64,000 nucleotides of DNA. Origin: Kribbella flavida DSM 17836 (lineage in GTDB: Bacteria; Actinomycetota; Actinomycetes; Propionibacteriales; Kribbellaceae). Shown here piece after piece: positions 35,072 to 43,138 of this stretch (the stretch's first letter is position 1; the number at the start of each line of letters is the position of its first letter). The position numbers and the translations under genes were made by a program. The DNA lies in the NCBI RefSeq assembly GCF_000024345.1, contig NC_013729.1:682001-746000 (forward strand), given 5' to 3'. A model generated the notes under the pieces. That model did no database searches. It saw nothing but the letters and a program-made list of their open reading frames with translations, and was not told the DNA's origin.

Positions 35072-35980
35072 ATGCGGAAACGGAAAGTGTTCAAACGCTT
35101 CCGAACAGTGGCGGCGGCGGGTGGCCGGCGATATCCGGTGATTTCGAGAATTGCAGGTCCGCATCACCGCAGGGTGATATTCCTGGCGCTCGCGGTGATG
35201 CTGGCCGCCCCGGCCGCCGCGCTCGCGCCGCCGGCCGGGGCGGCGACCGGAGGGGTGCTGCACATCGTCCAGGGGCTGCCGGGACAGACGCTGGAGATCC
35301 GCGTCGACGGCCGCCCGGTCGCCCGGCGCGCGGCCGCCACCACGGTGGTCGGTCCGCTGGCGGTTTCGGCGGGACAGCGCCGGATCACCGCGCTGGAGAA
35401 CGGCCGCACGGTGATCGACCGCAGCGTCACCGTGGGCGCCGGGAGCAATCTCGACGTGGTGATCCACCGGCCGGCCGCGCCGACGGCCGCACCCGTGATC
35501 ACCGCGTACCCGAACAAGCTGACCGCGGTGCCGAAGGACAAGGCCGCCGTCCGGGTCGCGCACACCGCCGCGGTCGGGCCGGCCGACATCCGGGTGAACG
35601 GCAAGGTGCTGTTCGCGAACGTGGCGAACGGGGAATCCCTCGACGTCGTCGTTCCGGCCGGCACGTACCGGGTGGAGATCGTGCCCGCCGGCGCGACCAC
35701 GCCGGTTGTTCTCGGACCGGTTTCGCTGCCGGTCCGGGCCGGATATCTGACCCGGGTGTTCGCGGTCGGGGAGCCGAATTCCCGGACGATGAACGTCGCG
35801 GTCGCCACCCTGCGGCTGCCCGGCACCGGGACCGGCAAACCCGAGCTCGTCGACACCGGCAGCGGCGGTCAGGCGGCCGAGCTGATGCAGCAGCGGCCGG
35901 CACCTGCGCCCCTGGTTCCGCTGGGCCTGCTGGCGGCCTGTGGGCTCGCAATGACCGTCCGGAAGGTGGTCCGGCGCTGA
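35072..35980 (+). CDS. DUF4397 cell-surface protein
   Basis: This 302-residue exported protein has a basic N-terminus, a long signal/anchor segment at about residues 35-60 and two DUF4397-like beta domains (GVLHIVQGLPGQTLEIRVDG and AVRVAHTAAVGPADIRVNG). A linker PELVDTGSGG follows, then a C-terminal hydrophobic helix and VRKVVRR. The start has a GAGGGGGACG site. It is coupled to a sortase by a 4-bp overlap. There is no canonical LPXTG; LVDTG sits about 20 residues before the final helix, so it may be a non-standard sortase partner. Confidence 0.82.
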   Translation: MRKRKVFKRFRTVAAAGGRRYPVISRIAGPHHRRVIFLALAVMLAAPAAALAPPAGAATGGVLHIVQGLPGQTLEIRVDGRPVARRAAATTVVGPLAVSAGQRRITALENGRTVIDRSVTVGAGSNLDVVIHRPAAPTAAPVITAYPNKLTAVPKDKAAVRVAHTAAVGPADIRVNGKVLFANVANGESLDVVVPAGTYRVEIVPAGATTPVVLGPVSLPVRAGYLTRVFAVGEPNSRTMNVAVATLRLPGTGTGKPELVDTGSGGQAAELMQQRPAPAPLVPLGLLAACGLAMTVRKVVRR

Positions 35981-36624
35981 AAAGAGGACTGCTCGGACTG
36001 CTTCTGACCTGTTGCGTGGCCCTGGAGGGGTGCGCCGCGCAGCAGGACGAAGGGGTCTCGAGTGCTGAGGTGGGCGGCGGCACCACCGTGGTGTCGCCGC
36101 CCGCCGGACCACAAGCCGGTACGCCGGTGCCACCCGCCCGCGTCGGCACCCCGGCGGCCAGCCAGCGAATCAGGTTCGTTCCGACCGAGGTGGTGCTGCC
36201 CGGCGGCGCGAAGGCGCCGGTGCTGCCGGCGAGCACGGTCGACGGCCGCCTGGTGGTGCCGGAACGAGTCCAGCGAGTCGGCTGGTGGGACGGCGGAGCT
36301 CAGGCGGGTGATCCGTTCGGTGCGACGGTGCTGGCCGGTCACGTCGACTCAGCGACCGACGGCATCGGCTACTTCGTCCGCCTGCTCCGCATCCGGGTCG
36401 GCGAGACCGTCGTACTGCGCGGCGGCGGCCACAGCGCGGCGTACCGGGTGAGCTCGGTGGTGTCGGTGCCGAAAGATGCGCTCGCGACCCAGGGCCGAGC
36501 TTTCGAGCAGACCGGGGAGCACCGGCTGTCGCTGATCACCTGCACCGGCACGTACGACGCAGCCCGCGGCGGCTACTCCGCCAACCTGCTGGTGACGGCG
36601 CTGCCGCTCGGATTGGCCCAGTAG
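35977..36624 (+). CDS. Class E/F-type sortase lipoprotein with probable CTG start
   Basis: This 215-residue sortase has catalytic His in VLAGHVDSATDGIGYF (about residue 122), catalytic Cys in LSLITCTGTYD (about residue 189) and an Arg close behind. The N-terminus LKRGLLGLLLTCCVALEGC is a lipoprotein signal with lipobox LEGC (Cys19). No ATG, GTG or TTG precedes this signal in frame after the upstream gene's end. The CTG at 35977 overlaps the previous stop as CTGA and has GGAAGG about 10 bp upstream. It is probably translated by coupling from the CTG and would process the DUF4397 protein. Confidence 0.85.
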   Translation: MKRGLLGLLLTCCVALEGCAAQQDEGVSSAEVGGGTTVVSPPAGPQAGTPVPPARVGTPAASQRIRFVPTEVVLPGGAKAPVLPASTVDGRLVVPERVQRVGWWDGGAQAGDPFGATVLAGHVDSATDGIGYFVRLLRIRVGETVVLRGGGHSAAYRVSSVVSVPKDALATQGRAFEQTGEHRLSLITCTGTYDAARGGYSANLLVTALPLGLAQ

Positions 36625-36723
36625 GCAAGGGGTCTACAACCACCTCCACAGGGGAAATGTCCCACCGTCCCTGGTGCAGGCGTCACCATCCCCACCACGT
36701 CGATGGTCGAGCAGGGTGAGCAG

Positions 36724-38088
36724 ATGGACTTCTCACCCTCCCGCCCGGCGCGGCGGCTCCTGATCGTTGCGGCGCTCGTCACCGGGCTCGCCGCCGCTCC
36801 GCTCGCCGCGCCGTCAGCGGCCGCGGCCGGTGCGCCCGACGGGATCTGGCAGACCGACGGCTACGCCTCGATCATTGCTATTGGCAACGGTAAGGCGACG
36901 GCCTACGAGACGACCGGGGTGAGCTGCACCCCGGCCACCGTCTACACCTGGTCCGGTGACCGGTTCGCCGCGCCGGGTCAGCAGGGGTTCACGGTCGAGG
37001 CGCGACGGGACCGGGCCTCGATGCGGCTGGAGGGCAGTCCCGGTGAACGCCGGATGCGCCGGCTCGACAAGCTGCCGGTGCGGTGCACACAGCCCGGGGC
37101 GTCCGGACCGCTCGCGGTGTTCGACCAGTTCTGGGCGGCCTACGAGGAGAACTACCCGTTCTTCGCCGCCAAGGGCATCGACTGGAAGGCCGTCCGCGCG
37201 CAGTACCGGCCGAAGGTGACGCGGGACATGTCCGACGACGCCTTGTTCGCGGTGCTGACGGCGATGATCGCCCCGCTCGGCGACGCGCACACCGCGGTCC
37301 GTACGCCGGCCGGCCGGACCTTCGGCGGCTCCCGTCCGGGTACGACGATCCCGGACCAGGCGCTCGAGCAGCAGATTCGGCCGTACATCGAGCAGACCGC
37401 GCTCGGTGGCCGGAAGCTGACCAGCTACGCCAACGACCTGATCGGCTACACCACCCTGCCCGGCGGAATCGGCTACCTGCGCGTCATCGCCTTCTTCGGG
37501 TACGACGAGCGCGAGAACTACGCCGCGCAGCGGGCGGCGCTCGACCAGGCGATGGACCAGATCTTCGCGACCGAGCCGCGCAAGCTGATCCTCGACCTCC
37601 GGATCAACGGCGGCGGCTCCGACCAGCTCGCGCTCGACCTCGCCGGCCGGCTCACCGACCGGCCGTTCTTCGCCTACGCCAAACGGGCTCGCAACGACCC
37701 GGCCGACCCAACGTCGTGGACGCGGCCGCAGGCGATCCACGTCCAGCCGGCCCGGCACCGCCGCACCTTCACCGGCCCGCTCGTTCTGCTCACCGGTGGC
37801 TCGCAGCTCAGCGCAGGCGAGACCTTCACCCAGGCAGTGATGAACCGCAAGCCGGCGCCGTACCGGATCGGCCAGAACACCCAGGGCGTCTTCTCCGACG
37901 TCCTGGTCCGCCACCTTCCCAACGGCTGGCAGGCCGTGCTGCCGAACGAGGAGTTCCGCACCAGGTCCTGGACCACGTACGACGGCACCGGCATCCCGCC
38001 CCACCTGCGGGTCCCCGTCTTCACTCCCACCGAACTTGCCGCACCCCGGGACTCCGCCTTCGCCGCAGCGCTCCGCCACCTGCGCTGA
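36724..38088 (+). CDS. Secreted S41-family (tail-specific) peptidase
   Basis: This 454-residue exported protease has a Sec signal (LLIVAALVTGLAAAPLAAPSAAAA). A small N-terminal domain follows, then FDQFWAAYEENYPFF and DDALFAVLTAMIAPLGDAHTAV, typical of TSPc proteins. The catalytic core contains KLILDLRINGGGSDQLAL and LLTGGSQLSAGETFTQA with the candidate nucleophile Ser. No clear PDZ domain is visible. ATG 36724 is preferred to 36703 because it lies next to the signal's basic region. It stands alone on its strand. Confidence 0.87.
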   Translation: MDFSPSRPARRLLIVAALVTGLAAAPLAAPSAAAAGAPDGIWQTDGYASIIAIGNGKATAYETTGVSCTPATVYTWSGDRFAAPGQQGFTVEARRDRASMRLEGSPGERRMRRLDKLPVRCTQPGASGPLAVFDQFWAAYEENYPFFAAKGIDWKAVRAQYRPKVTRDMSDDALFAVLTAMIAPLGDAHTAVRTPAGRTFGGSRPGTTIPDQALEQQIRPYIEQTALGGRKLTSYANDLIGYTTLPGGIGYLRVIAFFGYDERENYAAQRAALDQAMDQIFATEPRKLILDLRINGGGSDQLALDLAGRLTDRPFFAYAKRARNDPADPTSWTRPQAIHVQPARHRRTFTGPLVLLTGGSQLSAGETFTQAVMNRKPAPYRIGQNTQGVFSDVLVRHLPNGWQAVLPNEEFRTRSWTTYDGTGIPPHLRVPVFTPTELAAPRDSAFAAALRHLR

Positions 38089-38220
38089 GTCGGCCGTCGG
38101 CCTGCCGCGTACGGCGTACCGGGCGGACCGGTCAGGTGAACCACTGAGTCCGCCCCGAGTGCGCCCTGAAACCTGGCGGGTCGAGTTCCGGACGGACCGG
38201 CGGGCGTGGATGATGAGGGC

Positions 38221-38346
38221 ATGACCAGTCCGTCCGCACCTCCCGCACCGGGGGACGAGCGCGCCGCTCGCCGGGCCCGTTGGCTGCTCGTCCTGGTTCT
38301 CGCACTGATTGCCCTCGGCACCTCGGTGCTCACCTCCGGCCTGTGA
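38221..38346 (+). CDS. Small single-pass membrane protein (41 aa)
   Basis: This short frame encodes MTSPSAPPAPGDERAARRAR, then a hydrophobic helix of about 18 residues (WLLVLVLALIALGTSVL) and TSGL. The composition (Pro/acidic head, Arg cluster, one helix) fits a genuine positive-inside membrane micropeptide. It ends 23 bp before the YciO gene. I do not recognise a family. Confidence 0.5.
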   Translation: MTSPSAPPAPGDERAARRARWLLVLVLALIALGTSVLTSGL

Positions 38347-38369
38347 CCCGGGGACGCTAGGGTCGGCGT

Positions 38370-38990
38370 ATGGCGAGGTACTTCGACGTGCACCCGGACA
38401 ATCCGCAGAAGCGCGCGATCGGGCAGGTGGTCGACCTGGTCCGCGACGGCGGCCTGATCGCCTACCCGACCGACTCGTGCTTCGCGCTCGGCTGCCAGCT
38501 GGGCAACCGGGACGGCATCGACCGGATCCGCACGATCCGGCAGCTCGACGACCGGCACCACTTCACGCTGGTCTGCCAGGACTTCGCGCAGCTGGGGCAG
38601 TTCGTGCACATCAGCAACGCGGTGTTCCGCTCGATCAAGGCGTCGACGCCGGGCAGCTACACGTTCATCCTGCCCGCGACGAAGGAGGTGCCGCGCCGGC
38701 TGCTGCACCCGAAGAAGAAGACCGTCGGAGTGCGGATCCCCGACCACGTGGTCGCGCAGGCACTGGTCGCCGAGCTCGGTGAGCCGCTGCTGTCCAGCAC
38801 GCTGCTGCTGCCGGGCCAGGAGGAGCCGATGACGCAGGGCTGGGAGATCAAGGAGGAGCTCGATCACCAGGTCGACGCGGTGATCGACTCCGGTGAGGCC
38901 GGCATCGAGCCGACGACCGTGATCGACTTCTCCGAGGACGTGCCGGAGATCGTCCGCCGCGGCGCCGGGGACCCCACGCCGTTCGAGTGA
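38370..38990 (+). CDS. YciO/Sua5/YrdC-type L-threonylcarbamoyladenylate synthase-family protein
   Basis: This 206-residue protein has the YrdC fold: GGLIAYPTDSCFALGCQLGN, IRTIRQLDDRHHFTLVCQD, SNAVFRSIKASTPGSYTFILPATKEVP, the basic segment PKKKTVGVRIPDH and LLSSTLLLPG. The lack of the C-terminal Sua5 domain and the ending ...IEPTTVIDFSEDVPEIVRRG resemble YciO more than the essential TsaC. Start ATG 38370. Confidence 0.88.
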   Translation: MARYFDVHPDNPQKRAIGQVVDLVRDGGLIAYPTDSCFALGCQLGNRDGIDRIRTIRQLDDRHHFTLVCQDFAQLGQFVHISNAVFRSIKASTPGSYTFILPATKEVPRRLLHPKKKTVGVRIPDHVVAQALVAELGEPLLSSTLLLPGQEEPMTQGWEIKEELDHQVDAVIDSGEAGIEPTTVIDFSEDVPEIVRRGAGDPTPFE

Positions 38991-39032
38991 ACCCGCGCAC
39001 GCCCGCACGTGCTGACGAACTCGGGCGGGTGA

Positions 39033-39062
39033 CTAACAGGTAAAAGACCGTTAGCCTGTTAG
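39033..39062. promoter_or_regulatory. Inverted repeat upstream of CGNR gene
   Basis: CTAACAGG (39033-39040) is exactly mirrored by CCTGTTAG (39055-39062) with a 14-bp spacer that contains a further GTTAG. It ends 15 bp before the ATG of the CGNR gene. It is a plausible operator for autoregulation of the CGNR-azlC-azlD operon. Confidence 0.55.
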
Positions 39063-39077
39063 GCGAGGTGATGTGCC

Positions 39078-39623
39078 ATGACCTACCAGCCGCAGTTGAT
39101 CGCCGGGCACCTGCTGCTCGACCTGGTCAACACGGTCTCGTGGCGCCTCGACCCGGCGCGCTGGGTGGACAACGTCGCCGACCGGGCGGCCCTCGACCGT
39201 TGGTTGACGGCGGCCGGGCTGGAAGCCGGCTCCACCCGCGGGGTGCTGGATCAGGTCGCGACGGTGCGCGAAGTCGCGTACCGGGTTCTGCAGCCGCCCG
39301 CCGTGGGCGACGAGCCGTCCGAGAACGACGTCGATCAGCTGCGGGAGTTGCTGGTGGCCGCCGTCGCGCGGGCGCGGATCGTAACCCTCAGCCCCTTGCG
39401 GTGGAAGGCCGATGACCTCGCCGGAGAGCTGGCGCTCGCGGCCTGGCGGTTGCTGGAGGACGAGAACCTGAGCCGGCTGCGGCAGTGTCAGGACGACGAC
39501 TGCGGCTGGCTGTTCCTCGACCGGACCAAGAACGGATCCCGCCGCTGGTGCAGCTCGGCGGACTGCGGTAACCGCGCCCGGGCGTCACGCCACTACCGCC
39601 GCACCCGCGCAGGTGCCGAGTGA
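39078..39623 (+). CDS. CGNR zinc-finger (ABATE domain) regulator
   Basis: This 181-residue protein has an N-terminal helical ABATE domain (LIAGHLLLDLVNTVSWR) and a C-terminal zinc finger. The finger reads CQDDDCGWLFLDRTKNGSRRWC then SSADCGNRARASRHYRR, containing the CGNR signature. These are putative DNA-binding, ligand-sensing regulators. ATG 39078 follows an aggcgaggtg site. Its stop overlaps the GTG of azlC (GTGA), so it probably controls this amino-acid exporter. Confidence 0.9.
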   Translation: MTYQPQLIAGHLLLDLVNTVSWRLDPARWVDNVADRAALDRWLTAAGLEAGSTRGVLDQVATVREVAYRVLQPPAVGDEPSENDVDQLRELLVAAVARARIVTLSPLRWKADDLAGELALAAWRLLEDENLSRLRQCQDDDCGWLFLDRTKNGSRRWCSSADCGNRARASRHYRRTRAGAE

Positions 39624-40288
39624 ATCGGGCCGCGTTCGTCGACGGCATGCGGCTGGGGGTGGGACCCGGCAGCGCGGCCTTCGTGCTGGCGTTGAGTTTC
39701 GGGGCCGAGGCGCAGGCGCGGGGCTGGGGGTTCGGCCTGCCGGTGCTGTTCTCGATGTTCGCCTTCTCCGGGTCGGCACAGTTCACGCTGCTGACCGCGC
39801 TCGCCAGTGGGTCGGCCCTGGCCGCGATCACCTCCGCCGTCCTGATCAACGCGCGCTACCTGGTGATGAGTGTGGCGCTCAACAACAGCTTGCACGGCGG
39901 CCGGTGGCGTCGAGCGCTGCACTCCCAGGCGCTGGTAGACGCGTCGTTCGTCGTCGCGCACCACGCCGACGGCCGGTACGACGTGTCCCGGCTGATCGGC
40001 GCCAGCCTGCCGCAGTGGCTCTTCTGGGTCAGCGGTACGGCGCTCGGCGCGCTGACCTCGCCATCACCCGCGCTGATGCACACGTTGGGTCTGGACGTGG
40101 CGTTCCCCGCGTTCTTCCTGATCCTGGCGCTGGAGGAGCTCAGGCGTTCGCGCCGGGCCTTCGTCGCCGCGTCGCTGGGTGCGGTGATCGCCGGGGCGCT
40201 GCTACTGGTGACCAGCCCTGGCTACGCGCTGCTGGGAGCGACGGCGGCCGCGCTGATCGGCGTACTGCCGGAGGAGGAGACGGTATGA
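39620..40288 (+). CDS. azlC: AzlC-family branched-chain amino acid exporter subunit
   Basis: This 222-residue membrane protein starts at GTG 39620. It has the AzlC features GMRLGVGPGSAAFVLALSFG, FSMFAFSGSAQFTLLTALASG, INARYLVMSVALN and DASFVVAHH, with about seven hydrophobic segments. It pairs with AzlD just downstream to form a two-component exporter. The preceding CGNR regulator overlaps it by 4 bp. Confidence 0.93.
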   Translation: MNRAAFVDGMRLGVGPGSAAFVLALSFGAEAQARGWGFGLPVLFSMFAFSGSAQFTLLTALASGSALAAITSAVLINARYLVMSVALNNSLHGGRWRRALHSQALVDASFVVAHHADGRYDVSRLIGASLPQWLFWVSGTALGALTSPSPALMHTLGLDVAFPAFFLILALEELRRSRRAFVAASLGAVIAGALLLVTSPGYALLGATAAALIGVLPEEETV

Positions 40289-40584
40289 GGGTGTGGCTGT
40301 CGGTCTTGGCAGTGACCGTGCTGAGCTGGCTGATGAAGGCCAGTGCTCCGCTGATCATCGGTCCGCGCAAGCTGCCGCAGAAAGCTGTCCGGGTGACGGC
40401 GCTGACCGCGCCTGTCCTGCTGGCCGGGCTGATCGTCACCGAGCTCGGCGGCAAGGAGCTGGACTGGACTCAGCTGACCGGGGTAGGCGTGGCCGGAGCT
40501 CTGACCCTGGCGAAGGTACCGATGCTGGTCGCCGTCGGCGCAGGCATCGTGGTGACCGCGGTGGTCAGGTTGACGGTCGGCTAG
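40285..40584 (+). CDS. azlD: AzlD-family exporter subunit
   Basis: This 99-residue protein has four short hydrophobic segments. It contains SWLMKASAPLIIGPRKLP and LTAPVLLAGLIVTELGG, as in AzlD. ATG 40285 overlaps the azlC stop by 4 bp. Its last 20 bp overlap the 3' end of the convergent LigD-domain gene. Confidence 0.92.
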   Translation: MRVWLSVLAVTVLSWLMKASAPLIIGPRKLPQKAVRVTALTAPVLLAGLIVTELGGKELDWTQLTGVGVAGALTLAKVPMLVAVGAGIVVTAVVRLTVG

Positions 40585-41089
40585 CCGCCATCTGCTCGAT
40601 GGTCAGGCCGCTGAGCACCGACTGCGGCTCTGTCTCGGTCAGGTCGAGCAACGGATCGGCGGCGTCGTCACGGACCTTCACCAGCAACCAGTCCCGCTCG
40701 GTGCGCGTGAACGCCCAGGTGCCGTTCAGTTTCACGCCGCGCAGGGCGAACTTGAGATGACCCCGCGCGATCGCCTCCGCCGGCTCGACCAGCCGGCGTT
40801 GCTTGTCCCGGGTGAGGTTGGTGTAGACCCCGGCGTCCCAGACGATCACCGCGCCACTGCCGTACTTCGCCCCGGCGTGCACGCCTTCGTAGGTGGCGTA
40901 CTCCAGGTCGTGGTCGCTGGTGGGAACGGCAAGCCGCTTCACGGTCGGGTCGAGCGACGGACCGCGGGGCACCGCCCAGGACTTGAGCACGCCGTCGACC
41001 TCGAGCCGGACGTCGTAGTGCAGCCGGCGTGCGTCGTGCAGCTGCACCACGAAGATCGGTGCGGCCGGCGAAGAAGGTGCCTCAAGCAT
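40565..41089 (-). CDS. LigD-type DNA 3'-phosphoesterase domain protein
   Basis: This 174-residue stand-alone protein matches the phosphoesterase domain of bacterial NHEJ ligase D. Features are FVVQLHDARRLHYDVRLEVDGVLKSWAVPRGPS, VPTSDHDLEYATYEGVHAG, YGSGAVIVWDAGVY and LNGTWAFTRTERDWLLVKV. The His/Asp/Arg active-site segments are intact. ATG 41089 follows GGAGGG at 5 bp spacing. No Ku or ligase gene lies nearby, so it may act in trans or in general 3'-end cleaning. Confidence 0.9.
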   Translation of the reverse strand: MLEAPSSPAAPIFVVQLHDARRLHYDVRLEVDGVLKSWAVPRGPSLDPTVKRLAVPTSDHDLEYATYEGVHAGAKYGSGAVIVWDAGVYTNLTRDKQRRLVEPAEAIARGHLKFALRGVKLNGTWAFTRTERDWLLVKVRDDAADPLLDLTETEPQSVLSGLTIEQMAASRPST

Positions 41090-41166
41090 CGATCCCTCCA
41101 CGGGTGGTCCGCCGGAGCACGAGTCTGCGGCGGACCACGACGTGAAGGGACCTGTTCAGCCTTCGA

Positions 41167-41994
41167 TCAGGCGGCGATAACCTGGTTCGGCGACTCGATC
41201 TGCTCGCGCAGCCGGTCCAGAATGCCGCGCAGCAGGCGGGACACCTGCATCTGGCTGACGCCGATCTCGGCGCCGATGTCGGCCTGGGTGTGCCCCTCGA
41301 TGAAGCGCAGCTCGAGGATCTTGCGCTCGCGCGGTGTCAGGTCGTTCAGCACCGGCTCGAGCATGGCGACCGCCTCGGTCCGTTCGAACGAGGTGTCCTC
41401 CTCGTCGGCGATCGTGTCGGCCAGGTTGGCGGTGGAGTCACCGTCGACCGGGCGGTCCAGCGACAGCACGGAGAAGCAGCCGTCGGCGGCGATCGCCGCC
41501 TCGACCTCGGCCACGTCGGTACCGAGCTCGGCGGCGAGCTCCTCCAGCGTGGGGTCACGCTGCAGGTCCTGCACCAGCTGCGGCCGCACGCTGGCGATCG
41601 AGCCCTGCAGCTCCTGCAGGCGGCGCGGGATCCGGACGGTCCACGAGCAGTCGCGGAAGTAGCGTTTCACCTCACCGCGGATGGTCGGCACGGCGTACGC
41701 GAGGAACGGAGTACCGGTGGACGGGTTGTAGCTGCGGGCCGCCTTGAGCAGCCCGAGGTACGCGACCTGGTCGAGGTCGTCGGACTCGACCCCGCGGCCG
41801 CGGAACCGGCTCGCAATGCTGTGGGCGATGCCCAAGTTGAGCTCGATGGCCTCGTTGAGCAGGGCCTGCTGGAGCTCTTCGTCGGTGGTGGCGGCCCGGC
41901 GGGAGAGAAGCTCCCGGGTGGCCTGGTCTCGGCGCTGCTTCGGATCGGTGCTGTGCAGCTCGTCGACGGTGGTGCTTGCAAGTACGGTGACCAT
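41167..41994 (-). CDS. RNA polymerase sigma factor, SigB/SigF family
   Basis: This 275-residue group 3 sigma factor has region 2 (DDLDQVAYLGLLKAARSYNPSTGTPFLAYAVPTIRGEVKRYFRD). Region 3 is LPTLEEL-like (RDPTLEELAAELGTDVAEVE), and the region 4 HTH is LTPRERKILELRFIEGHTQADIGAEIGVSQMQVSRLL. It is of the stress-response type normally controlled by an anti-sigma kinase and a STAS antagonist, but none adjoins it. Several genes in the window carry GGGTAC promoters that could be its targets. Confidence 0.93.
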   Translation of the reverse strand: MVTVLASTTVDELHSTDPKQRRDQATRELLSRRAATTDEELQQALLNEAIELNLGIAHSIASRFRGRGVESDDLDQVAYLGLLKAARSYNPSTGTPFLAYAVPTIRGEVKRYFRDCSWTVRIPRRLQELQGSIASVRPQLVQDLQRDPTLEELAAELGTDVAEVEAAIAADGCFSVLSLDRPVDGDSTANLADTIADEEDTSFERTEAVAMLEPVLNDLTPRERKILELRFIEGHTQADIGAEIGVSQMQVSRLLRGILDRLREQIESPNQVIAA

Positions 41995-42070
41995 GATTCT
42001 TGACCTCGCGACGTTGAGTCACGGCGCGGCACATGTCTGGACCGCGGTCAATATCTGTGTGAGTCCATTC

Positions 42071-42096
42071 CTACCCCATGCAGAGCGAAGTTATGC
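42071..42096 (-). promoter_or_regulatory. SigB/F-like promoter candidate upstream of sigma factor gene
   Basis: On the minus strand GCAT (42096-42093) is followed after 16 bp by GGGTAG (42076-42071). This departs from the GNNT-N14-16-GGGTAY pattern only in the last base. It lies 76 bp before the sigma gene start and would allow autoregulation. Confidence 0.35.
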
Positions 42097-42173
42097 ATTC
42101 GGCCTCGAACTCACACCAATTCGCAGCATCGTAACCGGAGCGCAACACAGTGTCTCCGGCGCCCCCGGCCGAC

Positions 42174-43046
42174 TCAGTCCAGCGAGCGCAGTACGGCGAG
42201 CGCGGCGGTCGGTGGGTGCGCCGACTCGCGCCAGCGCAGCGTCCACGTGTACGGCGGGACGCCGGCCGCCAGGGGCTTCACCACCACCCCGTCGGGGGCC
42301 GGGGTCGACAACAGCCCGAGCGCGACGCACTCACCGGCGCGGACCAGTTCCAGCGCGGAGCTGGTCCCGTCGGTGCTGGCCGGGTGCCGGCGTGGCTGGA
42401 ACCCGGCGGTCCGGAAGCAGCTGAGCACAAACTCGTTCCACTCCGGCGCGAAGTCGTCGCGTGGCAGGTAGTGCACCTCGTCGGCCAGCTCGCGCACCGC
42501 GACGGCGTCGGCCGTGGTCAGGGGGTGGCCGGCGGGAAGCGCGATCCCGAGCGCCTCGCGGCGGATCACCCGCTGCACCAGGCCGTCGGCCAGCCGGGCC
42601 GTCGACCCGCAGAGTGCGAGGTCGAGCTCACCGCTGAGCAACCGCTGCTCCTGCTCCCGACTGCCGCGACTGCTGACTTCCAGCCGAAGAGCCGGCAACC
42701 GGTCCCGCAGGCGGGCCAGAACCGCGCGCGGTGTGACCAGGTCGGTCTGCAGCACGTCGATGCGCAGCACCTGGTCGCGTCCGGCGGCGGCGGTGGCTTC
42801 GGCGACGCCCGAGCGGATCGCGGCGAGCGCGCTCTGCGCGTGCGGCAGGAAGGCGTCGCCGGCGGCGGTCATCGTCACCCCGCGCGGCGAGCGCTCGAAG
42901 AGTTGGGCGCCGAGCTGGTTCTCCAGCCGGCGGATCTGGTTGCTGAGGGCCGGCTGGGACACGTAGAGCCGGCGGGCCGCGGCGGTGAAGTGCAACTCCT
43001 CTGCCATCACCAGGAAGTACCGCACCAACCGTAGATCGACGTCCAT
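42174..43046 (-). CDS. LysR-family transcriptional regulator
   Basis: This 290-residue LysR protein has an N-terminal winged HTH (LRLVRYFLVMAEELHFTAAARRLYVSQPALSNQIRRLE). The effector domain includes LRIDVLQTDLVTPRAVLARLRDRLP and SGELDLALCGS. It is divergent from a methyltransferase gene across 92 bp, where its binding site would be expected. Confidence 0.94.
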   Translation of the reverse strand: MDVDLRLVRYFLVMAEELHFTAAARRLYVSQPALSNQIRRLENQLGAQLFERSPRGVTMTAAGDAFLPHAQSALAAIRSGVAEATAAAGRDQVLRIDVLQTDLVTPRAVLARLRDRLPALRLEVSSRGSREQEQRLLSGELDLALCGSTARLADGLVQRVIRREALGIALPAGHPLTTADAVAVRELADEVHYLPRDDFAPEWNEFVLSCFRTAGFQPRRHPASTDGTSSALELVRAGECVALGLLSTPAPDGVVVKPLAAGVPPYTWTLRWRESAHPPTAALAVLRSLD

Positions 43047-43138
43047 GACTTCCTCACCTGCAGTGATAACCGAAGGGTGTGACGTTAGTGCGCGTTTGTC
43101 TTGGACGTCGAGTCCTCGGAGCGCGCAACGTTGAGCTC

